Shown: positions 1 to 5,674, numbered from the stretch's first letter. The stretch is DNA of 5,811 nt from an uncultured Eubacteriales bacterium (GCA_949286775.1 CASEDW010000116.1:1-5811), one strand, 5' to 3'. Program-made: numbers and translations. Notes: generated by a model not told the origin, from the letters alone.

Positions 1-354
1 AGGTCCTGTCATGAACATCTCTTCTTTTCCGATAAAGATGTTTTCCGCAACCGAAGTTATTTCCAGCGTAAGCTGCTCCTGACCAACCATAGCAACGCCC
101 TTGCTCTCAGCATCGAAAATATCCTTTGGCAGATAATCATTACCTCTTAATTTCAAATGTCCTTCATCCGCCGGCTGCATTCCCGCAATTATCGAAGAGA
201 GAGTCGATTTGCCCGAACCGTTTTCACCTATCAGTCCGTGAATCTCTCCTCTTGTAATCTCCAGATGCGCATCTTTCAATGCTTTTGTCGCTCCGAATGA
301 TTTATACATTCCTTCAGCTTTTAATAATACTTCTGATACTTTGTTTGTATTCAT
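1..354 (-). CDS. Sugar ABC transporter ATP-binding protein, RbsA/MglA type (partial, N-terminal 118 residues)
   Basis: This gene starts at the ATG at 354 and runs off the left edge, so only residues 1-118 are visible. The protein opens with MNTNKVSEVLLKAEGMYKSF. It has a Walker A motif GENGSGKST at residues 43-51 and the Q-loop segment VGQEQLTLEITSVAENIFIG with Gln92. The wording 'QEQL.L..SVAENIFIG' is characteristic of the duplicated-ATPase subunits of ribose, galactose and xylose importers (family CUT2, about 500 residues). It would sit on the cytoplasmic face of the membrane and power uptake of a monosaccharide or related compound. The second ATPase half, signature motif and Walker B are outside the window. 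A purine-rich AGGAAGAGGG lies just upstream of the ATG. It is transcribed divergently from the two-component operon, which suggests control by that system. Family is confident; the substrate cannot be told. Confidence 0.93.
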   Translation of the reverse strand, partial: MNTNKVSEVLLKAEGMYKSFGATKALKDAHLEITRGEIHGLIGENGSGKSTLSSIIAGMQPADEGHLKLRGNDYLPKDIFDAESKGVAMVGQEQLTLEITSVAENIFIGKEEMFMTGP

Positions 355-413
355 TTTCCCTCTTCCTGAATCTTCATTTCACCTGAGCTTAAATGCCGTG
401 CATCTCTTTGATA

Positions 414-442
414 AAAAATATAATATATAAACCTCTTTTCAA
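414..442 (-). promoter_or_regulatory. Candidate promoter of the ABC transporter gene
   Basis: On the minus strand TTGAAA (442-437) is followed after 16 nt by TATTTT (420-415) within a very AT-rich run. This would give a leader of about 55-60 nt ahead of the ATG at 354. The -10 match is weak, and other AT-rich hexamers nearby, such as TATATT at 427-422, could serve instead. I regard the presence of a promoter here as likely from the divergent gene layout, but the exact boxes as tentative. Confidence 0.35.
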
Positions 443-462
443 GTTTTACATTTTTTAACTAT

Positions 463-491
463 TTGTTAGATTTTTTTCTGTATTTTATAAA
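463..491 (+). promoter_or_regulatory. Candidate promoter of the response regulator/kinase operon
   Basis: TTGTTA (463-468), a 17-nt spacer and TATAAA (486-491) make a good sigma-A type promoter directed at the two-component operon. Transcription would start near 498, giving a leader of about 75 nt before the ATG at 574. This placement argues against translation starting further upstream, because in-frame start codons near 463 would overlap the promoter. The hexamer TTTACA at 445-450 with TAGATT at 467-472 is a weaker alternative. Confidence 0.5.
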
Positions 492-573
492 ATATATGGT
501 ATTTTTCACCAAGTGTTGTATTATTATTTTACGGAATAATTTAAAAAATTATACAAAACATTGGAGCAACTAT

Positions 574-2094
574 ATGAGAATACTATCCATTCTTCTTGTT
601 GATGATGACAAATTACTGTTAAATGATCTGAAAAGCCTTATTGATTGGGAAAAGCATGGCTTTAATGTCCTTACCGCGTCAAACGGAGTACAGGCGCTGA
701 ATACATACAAAAAATATCATCCCGACGTAGTTCTTACGGATATAATGATGCCGGGCATGGACGGTCTTGAGTTATTAAACAATATTAAAGCAATCGATTC
801 CTATACCAGCGTTATCCTGCTCTCATCATATGATGACTTTTCATTTGCCAAAAAAGGACTTCAGCTGGGAGCCGAAGATTATGTATTGAAAAACGAACTG
901 ACGCCGGAATATATGTACGAAAAAATTTCCGCGGTAAGAGCTCATGTTGATCAGAAATACGATCATCTTTTTTATATGCTTTCAAACACTGTGGCAGACT
1001 TTTTTAATGAAGAAAAATTAATTCCAATGGAATATTTAAGATCAGATTCTTCGCTTATGTCATTTTTTGAGTCCAAACATTTTTACGTTATCTTAGAATA
1101 TCCGGTTCCTTTTTTCGGTTCGGCATCATCTAAAAACATCTGCGACGAACTGCTCTCCGTTCCCAAGAAAAGCGTGTCGGATATCTACTTTATAGAAGCC
1201 GCCTCTGAAATATCGGATCATCATCTGCTGCTTTCAATGAAATTAAAATCAGAGGTTTCAGAGCTTCAGATTCAAGCCGAAATGGCATCGCTGTGCAGGA
1301 CATTGTTTAGCAAAAATGAACCAATCTGCAGCGATATCGTATTTATCTATATGACTGTTCCGCTTAAAATTCAGGAATTTCGAGAAAAGTACAGGAATCT
1401 TTTATTAAATAAGCGAATGTTTACAAGAAGCGGATCAGGTTTCCGTATGATAAACATGTCGCAGCTTAAGAACGAAAAGTCCTGTGAAAAATTCGCCCTT
1501 ACCCAGGAAATGATCATAAAACTCGTTGACAAAGGCGATATCAAAAAACTCAGAGACCTTTCATTTGAATTTCTGACTCAATTAAAAGATTGCGAAGGAT
1601 TTATCCCTGAAAAATTTTTCAGTGAAACTATATACGGCGTTGTCTGCAAAACGGCTGATGAACACGCCGTTCCCAGACCTCCACAGCCAAACGTCTATAC
1701 ATACTCAGCTTTACTTGACTGGATGTTTGAACAGATCAAGGAACTTTCGTCTTCATCGGATGAAATAGAAAGTTCTCTTTCCGAGCCGATACGGGCGGCT
1801 GTACGGTATATCTCGCAGCATTACAACGATCCCGGTTTATCTGTAAACGATATAGCGTCTTTCGTTCATCTTTCCGGAAGTTATCTCTGCACTCTGTTTA
1901 AGAGCGAAACAAAAAAGAAACTGGTCTCGTTTATCACGGAAACAAGGATCACCAACGCCATGCTCCTGCTTCGTGAAACAGAGCTTCCTATCAATAAGAT
2001 AGCCTCAATGTGCGGTTATACTACAAGCCAGTATTTCAGTTCCGCCTTTTACAAATATACAAAAATGACGCCGAAGGAATACAGGAGACAATAG
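574..2094 (+). CDS. Two-component response regulator, YesN/AraC type
   Basis: This is a 506-residue DNA-binding response regulator. The receiver domain covers residues 1-125: acidic pair D10/D11 in ILLVDDD, phospho-acceptor D56 in VVLTDIMMPGMDG, switch residue S84 in LLSSYDDF, and conserved K106. The residue after that lysine is Asn, not the usual Pro. Residues 126-405 form a linker region in which I recognise no named domain. Residues 406-506 are an AraC-family double helix-turn-helix (SVNDIASFVHLSGSYLCTLFK, then PINKIASMCGYTTSQYFSSAF and the closing MTPKEYRR). I chose the ATG at 574, not an upstream in-frame ATG at 463, for two reasons. GGAG at 563-566 sits 7 nt before it, and the extra 37 residues would be an unlike, AT-driven extension running through the promoter. 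The kinase gene follows after 3 nt. The gene lies divergent from a sugar ABC ATPase, so control of that transporter is the likely role, by inference. Confidence 0.92.
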   Translation: MRILSILLVDDDKLLLNDLKSLIDWEKHGFNVLTASNGVQALNTYKKYHPDVVLTDIMMPGMDGLELLNNIKAIDSYTSVILLSSYDDFSFAKKGLQLGAEDYVLKNELTPEYMYEKISAVRAHVDQKYDHLFYMLSNTVADFFNEEKLIPMEYLRSDSSLMSFFESKHFYVILEYPVPFFGSASSKNICDELLSVPKKSVSDIYFIEAASEISDHHLLLSMKLKSEVSELQIQAEMASLCRTLFSKNEPICSDIVFIYMTVPLKIQEFREKYRNLLLNKRMFTRSGSGFRMINMSQLKNEKSCEKFALTQEMIIKLVDKGDIKKLRDLSFEFLTQLKDCEGFIPEKFFSETIYGVVCKTADEHAVPRPPQPNVYTYSALLDWMFEQIKELSSSSDEIESSLSEPIRAAVRYISQHYNDPGLSVNDIASFVHLSGSYLCTLFKSETKKKLVSFITETRITNAMLLLRETELPINKIASMCGYTTSQYFSSAFYKYTKMTPKEYRRQ

Positions 2095-2097
2095 CTC

Positions 2098-3837
2098 ATG
2101 AAAGCAATAAAAAAAGACAAGCCTATACTTGCCAAAAAGATAACTTTATATTTTTTAGCAGTGAGCATTCTCCTTACTGTCGTAAGTATCATCATCTCTG
2201 TCCGCTTTGTATTTCCCGGAATGATCGACATCACGTTAAACAAAAACAGATATATCGCGACAGCGGTAACGAATCAGATAGACAATTACTTAAAAAGTCT
2301 TATTAATCTTATAAATACGACCGTAAATTCCAAACCATTTAAAGATACCGTTCATGAGTATGAAACTACATCTGATGATCCTGATGCCCTTGCTGCCGAT
2401 ATAAATCTTTTGCTCGGAAACTATGTGCACAACTCCAACCTGTGCCGCCGCATGATACTTGACGACTTTGAAAACGATCATATTTTTTCATCTATAGGCG
2501 CCGGAAATCCCATAGACGAAACAATCTTTCAAAGCGATGAATATCAAAAGATCATAGATCACAAAAAGAAAAGATGGACAAGTCCTGTTCTTGAAAAAGA
2601 GAATGACGAAGGCTACACATTGGCCTACTGTATGCGTGTAAATATAGGCAGTAAAGACTATATAGTAACAGCATATATAGATCTGACCGGACTTATCGAA
2701 TATATCGGCGAATTAAAGGGAACTGTATTTGATGAGTATACATTTTACGACTCCTACGGCAATCTGCTGCTTTCAAAAGGCGACACAAACGCACTTCCGG
2801 AGTACGAATCGAATAATAATATATATCGATATGTAACACAGCTGCAGGACACGGATTCGGAACATTACATCACGGTATTTGGACAAAATAAAAACACAGT
2901 TTTCGTCGGCTACGTCACTGACGCAACGCTGTTCCGGGATTTTCAGGCTTATTTCATAGTCATTGTAATTCTTTTTATTTTGATCATCATCATAGCCGAT
3001 CTGATCATGCTGCCTGTCATTCACAAAAAGCTGCTGCCGCTGCAGGATCTGTCAAGCGCCATGCAGGACATCAGCAGCGGAAAGATCAACTCAAGACCGC
3101 ATTTGAATACCGGCGACGAGATCACTACCCTCTGCGATATATTCAACAACATGCTCGACACGCTTCAGGAAAATACAGACGAGCTGATCGAGCGCGAAAA
3201 AGAACGGAATAAAATGAAATATTCACTGCTCATAAGTCAGCTCGACCCGCATTTTCTGTTTAATACAATGAACATAATCAACTCTCTGGCAAGGAGCAAA
3301 AAAAATGACGAGATAATCCTGGTCAATACATCTCTAATGAATCTGCTGCAGGACCGCCTGCGCATTTCATCCACGGAGATAACTGACACTATCGAACACG
3401 AAATTTCGATAGCAAAGGAATACCTGAATATCGCTCAGATACGAATGGACATGGAAGTAGATATCGTATGGAATTGTCCTGACGAGCTGCTGACTAAACA
3501 GATTCCAAAAAATCTGCTGCAGCCTATTTTGGAAAACTGCTTTAAACACGGACTGTATGATCTCGAAAGCGGTATGGTTCGCGGACGCATCACAATATCG
3601 TTTTACGAAAAAGACAGGTATCTCTGTATAGAGATCGCAGATGACGGCGTTGGATTTTCAGAAGAATTTCTCGATAAATTCTATCACCGCATAGAATCAG
3701 TAAATACACGCGGCAGACATATCGGCCTCAGAAATATTGCCGACCGGCTTAAATTTCTCTATCCCGATATCGAAATGCCTCTTAAACCAGAAAACGTGAT
3801 CCCGCACGGCGCGAAGATCACGTTGACAGTGATGTGA
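2098..3837 (+). CDS. Sensor histidine kinase, YesM type
   Basis: This 579-residue membrane sensor kinase is the likely partner of the upstream regulator. After a basic N-terminus there is one membrane span at about residues 15-36. An extracellular region of about 245 residues follows (37-281, a probable Cache-like ligand-binding region judged from architecture, not motif). A second span lies at about 284-306 (run of I/V/L), then a HAMP linker at about 306-358 (LPLQDLSSAMQDISSG...) and a short coiled segment. The His_kinase domain has phospho-acceptor H385 in QLDPHFLFNTMNIINSLA, as in the LytS/YesM family. The ATPase domain shows the N-box with N480 (LQPILENCFKHG), DDGVGF at 515-520, and GRHIGLRNIADRL near 539-551. 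The start lies 3 nt after the regulator's stop, with AGGAG at 2083-2087, 10 nt ahead, inside the regulator's last codons, so translation is probably coupled. No terminator follows. The ligand is unknown. Confidence 0.93.
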   Translation: MKAIKKDKPILAKKITLYFLAVSILLTVVSIIISVRFVFPGMIDITLNKNRYIATAVTNQIDNYLKSLINLINTTVNSKPFKDTVHEYETTSDDPDALAADINLLLGNYVHNSNLCRRMILDDFENDHIFSSIGAGNPIDETIFQSDEYQKIIDHKKKRWTSPVLEKENDEGYTLAYCMRVNIGSKDYIVTAYIDLTGLIEYIGELKGTVFDEYTFYDSYGNLLLSKGDTNALPEYESNNNIYRYVTQLQDTDSEHYITVFGQNKNTVFVGYVTDATLFRDFQAYFIVIVILFILIIIIADLIMLPVIHKKLLPLQDLSSAMQDISSGKINSRPHLNTGDEITTLCDIFNNMLDTLQENTDELIEREKERNKMKYSLLISQLDPHFLFNTMNIINSLARSKKNDEIILVNTSLMNLLQDRLRISSTEITDTIEHEISIAKEYLNIAQIRMDMEVDIVWNCPDELLTKQIPKNLLQPILENCFKHGLYDLESGMVRGRITISFYEKDRYLCIEIADDGVGFSEEFLDKFYHRIESVNTRGRHIGLRNIADRLKFLYPDIEMPLKPENVIPHGAKITLTVM

Positions 3838-3846
3838 AAATCCTTA

Positions 3847-3875
3847 TTGCTATTCATATGAGAAAGTGTTATAAT
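3847..3875 (+). promoter_or_regulatory. Toxin promoter with extended -10
   Basis: TTGCTA (3847-3852), a 17-nt spacer, and a perfect TATAAT (3870-3875) preceded by TGT at 3867-3869 form an extended -10 promoter. It starts ten bases after the kinase stop codon. A start site near 3882 is predicted, giving a toxin leader of about 80 nt. It is the best promoter in the window and makes the toxin gene a separate transcription unit from the kinase operon. Confidence 0.75.
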
Positions 3876-3906
3876 TCAAACAGGAAAACGCAGAGCCAGG
3901 CGGCTT

Positions 3907-3955
3907 ACCCTCTGATTTTCGGAGGGGCAACCCTCCAAACGAAAGAAAGGAGGGT
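3907..3955 (+). promoter_or_regulatory. Toxin mRNA leader with alternative hairpins around the ribosome binding site
   Basis: Four complementary blocks lie in order: CCCTC (3908-3912), GGAGGG (3921-3926), CCCTCC (3931-3936) and GGAGGG (3949-3954). The last block contains the AAGGAGG ribosome binding site at 3947-3953. Block 3 can pair with block 4, hiding the ribosome binding site, while block 1 pairs with block 2. Alternatively block 2 pairs with block 3 as a 6-bp stem closed by a GCAA (GNRA-type) tetraloop, leaving the ribosome binding site free. The complementarity is seen directly. The switching is inference. Confidence 0.6.
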
Positions 3956-3962
3956 GATGCCA

Positions 3963-4052
3963 ATGTATGTAACATATTCCGATTTAATCCAAATTGGTTT
4001 GTTTATCATTGGACTTGTAGCTCTCATTTATGAGATCACAAGAAAAAAATAA
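3963..4052 (+). CDS. Putative holin-like toxin of a type I toxin-antitoxin system
   Basis: This is a 29-residue peptide beginning MYVTYSDLIQIGLF. It has one hydrophobic span (about residues 8-24, ending ...LVALIYE) and a basic tail ITRKK. This layout and the 'VTYSDLIQIG' opening match the Firmicutes family of putative holin-like toxins, small membrane peptides related in plan to TxpA/BsrG that damage or depolarise the membrane when overproduced. Another in-frame ATG at 3957 would add Met-Pro (31 residues). I prefer 3963 because the AAGGAGG ribosome binding site at 3947-3953 is 9 nt away from it and only 3 nt from 3957, although databases may use the longer form. A GTG at 3834 opens the same frame further but overlaps the kinase stop and the toxin promoter, so it is unlikely. 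A convergent antisense RNA covers the 3' end. Activity as a toxin is inferred from the family. Confidence 0.85.
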   Translation: MYVTYSDLIQIGLFIIGLVALIYEITRKK

Positions 4053-4084
4053 CGCCGCCACTACTCGCACTAGTGACGGACGTT
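4043..4084 (-). terminator. Intrinsic terminator of the antisense RNA
   Basis: Read on the minus strand, AACGTCCGTCACTA (4084-4071) pairs with TAGTGGCGGCGTT (4063-4051) around a 7-nt loop. One A-T step later it is followed by seven T residues (4049-4043). The stem has one bulge and one G-U pair on this strand, whereas the plus-strand reading has a C-A mismatch there and no T-tract. The structure is therefore directional for the minus strand. The stem's base overlaps the toxin stop codon. Confidence 0.8.
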
Positions 4085-4110
4085 ACTAAGTAACTTCTAA
4101 TTACTATATG

Positions 4111-4143
4111 AGGGTAGGCCGCTTCTGCCGTTTTCCCTTTTTC
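4111..4143 (+). terminator. Probable terminator of the toxin mRNA
   Basis: AGGG (4111-4114) pairs with CCCT (4135-4138), and inside it GGC (4117-4119) pairs with GCC (4127-4129). The two short stems are separated by an asymmetric internal loop. TTTTTC follows (4138-4143). The hairpin is imperfect but ends just where the antisense RNA should begin, as expected for a convergent toxin and antitoxin pair. It may also end read-through from the kinase operon. Confidence 0.5.
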
Positions 4144-4150
4144 TACTTAA

Positions 4151-4179
4151 AATATAACATATTAAATGTTATAACGCAA
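4151..4179 (-). promoter_or_regulatory. Antisense RNA promoter with extended -10
   Basis: On the minus strand TTGCGT (4179-4174) is followed after 17 nt by TATATT (4156-4151), with TGT directly in front of the -10. A start near 4144 is predicted. The same TGT-TATA(A/T)T form is used by the toxin promoter, so both RNAs should be made by the housekeeping polymerase. A perfect 8-bp inverted repeat overlaps the -10 and spacer. Confidence 0.7.
4153..4173. repeat. Perfect 8-bp inverted repeat in the antisense promoter
   Basis: TATAACAT (4153-4160), a 5-nt spacer ATTAA, and ATGTTATA (4166-4173) are exact inverse complements. The left arm overlaps the antisense -10 and the right arm fills the spacer. 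The right arm also presents TGTTATAAC on the plus strand, so the symmetry may reflect two back-to-back extended -10 elements or a protein-binding site. Confidence 0.6.
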
Positions 4180-4325
4180 GACATTATTTTTCATTTAAAC
4201 TACACTTTTACTCATTTTTCTTGTAATTATCTCAATACAGAAAACATTTATTCTCATACAACGACAGAACAAATATTCTTAACACCTCACTATTCATTCC
4301 CTCAAAAATTTCCCAATAATAGCAA
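4180..4325. other. AT-rich spacer, nothing recognised
   Basis: Between the antisense promoter and the alcohol dehydrogenase promoter the DNA is strongly AT-rich. I see no credible gene, hairpin terminator, repeat or RNA. An open frame of 73 codons crosses it (4108-4329), but it has no ribosome binding site, reads as compositionally driven residues, and runs through the toxin terminator and antisense promoter, so I do not call it a gene. Confidence 0.6.
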
Positions 4326-4343
4326 TTGACAAACATTTAACAA
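4326..4343. promoter_or_regulatory. Rex-like operator upstream of the alcohol dehydrogenase
   Basis: TTGACAAACATTTAACAA matches the clostridial Rex consensus TTGTTAANNNNTTAACAA at 12 of 14 fixed positions, with the right half perfect. Rex is a repressor that leaves DNA when NADH rises, and fermentative alcohol dehydrogenases are typical targets. The site covers the -35 box, a classic repressor position. Binding is inferred. Confidence 0.55.
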
Positions 4344-4354
4344 TGTGCTACAAC
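4326..4354 (+). promoter_or_regulatory. Promoter of the alcohol dehydrogenase gene
   Basis: A perfect TTGACA (4326-4331), a 17-nt spacer and TACAAC (4349-4354), preceded by TGC, form an extended -10 promoter. A start site near 4361 gives a leader of about 50 nt before the ATG at 4411. Confidence 0.65.
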
Positions 4355-4410
4355 AAACTTAAGGAAACATATAGGTATACGGTTTTACAAACATTTAAGG
4401 AGGAAAAATT

Positions 4411-5634
4411 ATGGCACGTTTTACTTTACCCCGCGACATTTATCACGGCAAAGGCGCTCTTGAGAACCTGAAGAACTTTAAAGGCAAAAAAGCCGTTATC
4501 TGCGTCGGCGGCGGTTCGATGAAGAGATTCGGATTTCTTGACAGAGCTGAAGGCTACCTCAAAGAAGCAGGCATGGAAGTAAAAATCATCGACGGCATCG
4601 AGCCGGATCCGTCAGTAACTACTGTCATGAAGGGTGCAGAAATCATGCGTCAGTTTGAGCCTGACTGGATCGTAGCGATCGGCGGCGGCTCACCAATCGA
4701 CGCAGCTAAAGCCATGTGGATCAAGTACGAATATCCTGATATCACATTTGAAGATATGTGCGTTGTATTCGGCATTCCTTCTCTTCGTACAAAAGCAAAA
4801 TTCTGCGCTGTATCGTCAACTTCGGGAACAGCTACAGAAGTTACAGCTTTTTCGATCATCACAGACTACGATAAAGGTATCAAATATCCTATAGCCGACT
4901 TCGAGATCACTCCGGATGTGGCTATCGTAGATCCTGAGCTTGCTCATACGATGCCTAAAAAACTCGTAGCTCATACAGGAATGGACGCTATAACACACGC
5001 GATCGAAGCTTACGTTTCAACAGCAAACTGCGACTTCACGGATCCGCTTGCAATACATGCAATAGAGATGATCATGAAAGACCTTGTTCCGTCATACAAT
5101 GACGATATGGACGCCCGTGACAGAATGCACAACGCTCAGTGCCTTGCAGGAATGGCATTCTCAAACGCTCTTCTTGGAATCGTTCATTCAATGGCGCACA
5201 AAACAGGAGCTGCATTTGCAGATTTAGGCGCTCATATCATCCACGGCGCTGCTAACGCAATGTACCTTCCAAAGGTTATCGCATTCAACGCAAAAGATGA
5301 AACAGCTAAGAAGAGATACGGCGTAATCGTTGACTACATGGGAATCATCGACAGATCTGCTACAGATGACGAGAAAGTCGCAGCACTGATCAAATTCCTG
5401 CGCGGTATGAACGATCAGCTCAATATTCCTCACTGCATCAAAAACTACGGCGCTGATTCATATCCATGCGAGCAGGGATTCGTTCCTGAAGACGTATTCC
5501 TTGAGAGACTTCACGATATCGCAGTTAACGCACTCGGAGATGCATGTACAGGCTCAAATCCTCGTCAGCCAAGCGTAGAGGAAATGGAAAAACTTCTGAA
5601 ATGCTGCTACTACGATACAGAAGTAGATTTCTGA
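4411..5634 (+). CDS. Iron-containing (group III) alcohol dehydrogenase
   Basis: A complete 407-residue Fe-ADH of usual length, cytoplasmic, interconverting an aldehyde and an alcohol with a nicotinamide cofactor. The N-terminal half binds the dinucleotide: GGGSMKRFG at residues 33-41 and AIGGGSPIDAAKAMW at 89-103. The C-terminal half carries the metal site: D192 and H196 in GMDAITHAIEAY, H259 and the catalytic H263 in GIVHSMAHKTGA, and H278 in IIHGAANA. Those ligands are assigned by alignment from memory with FucO. The sequence resembles the ADH half of AdhE and stand-alone clostridial ADHs. GGGS at the position of FucO Asp39 resembles NADPH-using butanol dehydrogenase and YqhD, so NADP(H) use is possible. 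AAGGAGG at 4397-4403, 7 nt before the ATG, is ideal. Codons favour ATC and other C-ending forms more than the kinase does, fitting high expression. Single-gene unit with Rex-like operator and strong terminator. Physiological substrate unknown. Confidence 0.95.
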   Translation: MARFTLPRDIYHGKGALENLKNFKGKKAVICVGGGSMKRFGFLDRAEGYLKEAGMEVKIIDGIEPDPSVTTVMKGAEIMRQFEPDWIVAIGGGSPIDAAKAMWIKYEYPDITFEDMCVVFGIPSLRTKAKFCAVSSTSGTATEVTAFSIITDYDKGIKYPIADFEITPDVAIVDPELAHTMPKKLVAHTGMDAITHAIEAYVSTANCDFTDPLAIHAIEMIMKDLVPSYNDDMDARDRMHNAQCLAGMAFSNALLGIVHSMAHKTGAAFADLGAHIIHGAANAMYLPKVIAFNAKDETAKKRYGVIVDYMGIIDRSATDDEKVAALIKFLRGMNDQLNIPHCIKNYGADSYPCEQGFVPEDVFLERLHDIAVNALGDACTGSNPRQPSVEEMEKLLKCCYYDTEVDF

Positions 5635-5674
5635 TAAATCCGTAATGTACTTCATAGCAATGGTTTGAATTTTG

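Larger units (their letters stand above)
4043..4144 (-). ncRNA. Antisense RNA antitoxin, convergent with the toxin mRNA
   Basis: A transcript of about 100 nt is predicted on the minus strand from near 4144 to the T-tract at 4049-4043. It is bounded by an extended -10 promoter upstream and an intrinsic terminator downstream. It is complementary to the toxin's stop codon, its last two codons and its whole 3' untranslated region, but not to the toxin's ribosome binding site. This geometry is that of txpA/RatA and bsrG/SR4 pairs in Bacillus, where the duplex leads to RNase III cleavage of the toxin mRNA. The ends are predicted from promoter and terminator positions. No known RNA family was recognised by sequence. 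Confidence 0.7.
4326..4398 (+). repeat. 15-bp direct repeat flanking the alcohol dehydrogenase leader
   Basis: TTGACAAACATTTAA (4326-4340) recurs as TTTACAAACATTTAA (4384-4398) with one mismatch, the starts being 58 bp apart. The first copy is the -35 box and Rex-like site. The second ends in the AAGGAGG ribosome binding site. The second copy is only a poor Rex match on its right half. Confidence 0.6.

Noticed and set aside
351..377. Eight-codon minus-strand upstream frame (MKIQEEGK) whose stop overlaps the ABC start as ATGA
   Set aside because: Its only ribosome binding site candidate, AGGTG, is 2 nt from the ATG, too close. It is probably chance, although a leader peptide cannot be fully excluded.
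463..573. Upstream in-frame extension of the response regulator (37 extra residues from an ATG at 463)
   Set aside because: It overlaps the best promoter, lacks a ribosome binding site, reads as an AT-driven hydrophobic stretch, and the ATG at 574 has GGAG at 7 nt and begins the receiver domain correctly.
2049..3549. Several short minus-strand and offset-frame open reading frames inside the regulator and kinase genes
   Set aside because: They are shadows of well-supported coding sequence in another frame, without family-like content.
3823..3828. Perfect TTGACA at the end of the kinase gene as a toxin -35 box
   Set aside because: No -10 lies at 16-18 nt. The TATAAT at 3870 is 41 nt away and is served by TTGCTA at 3847-3852.
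3834..3962. GTG-initiated long form of the toxin frame starting at the kinase stop codon
   Set aside because: It runs through the toxin promoter and structured leader, has no good ribosome binding site, and the family peptide begins at the internal ATGs.
4108..4329. 73-codon plus-strand open frame in the AT-rich spacer
   Set aside because: No ribosome binding site, compositionally driven residues, and it crosses the toxin terminator and the antisense promoter.
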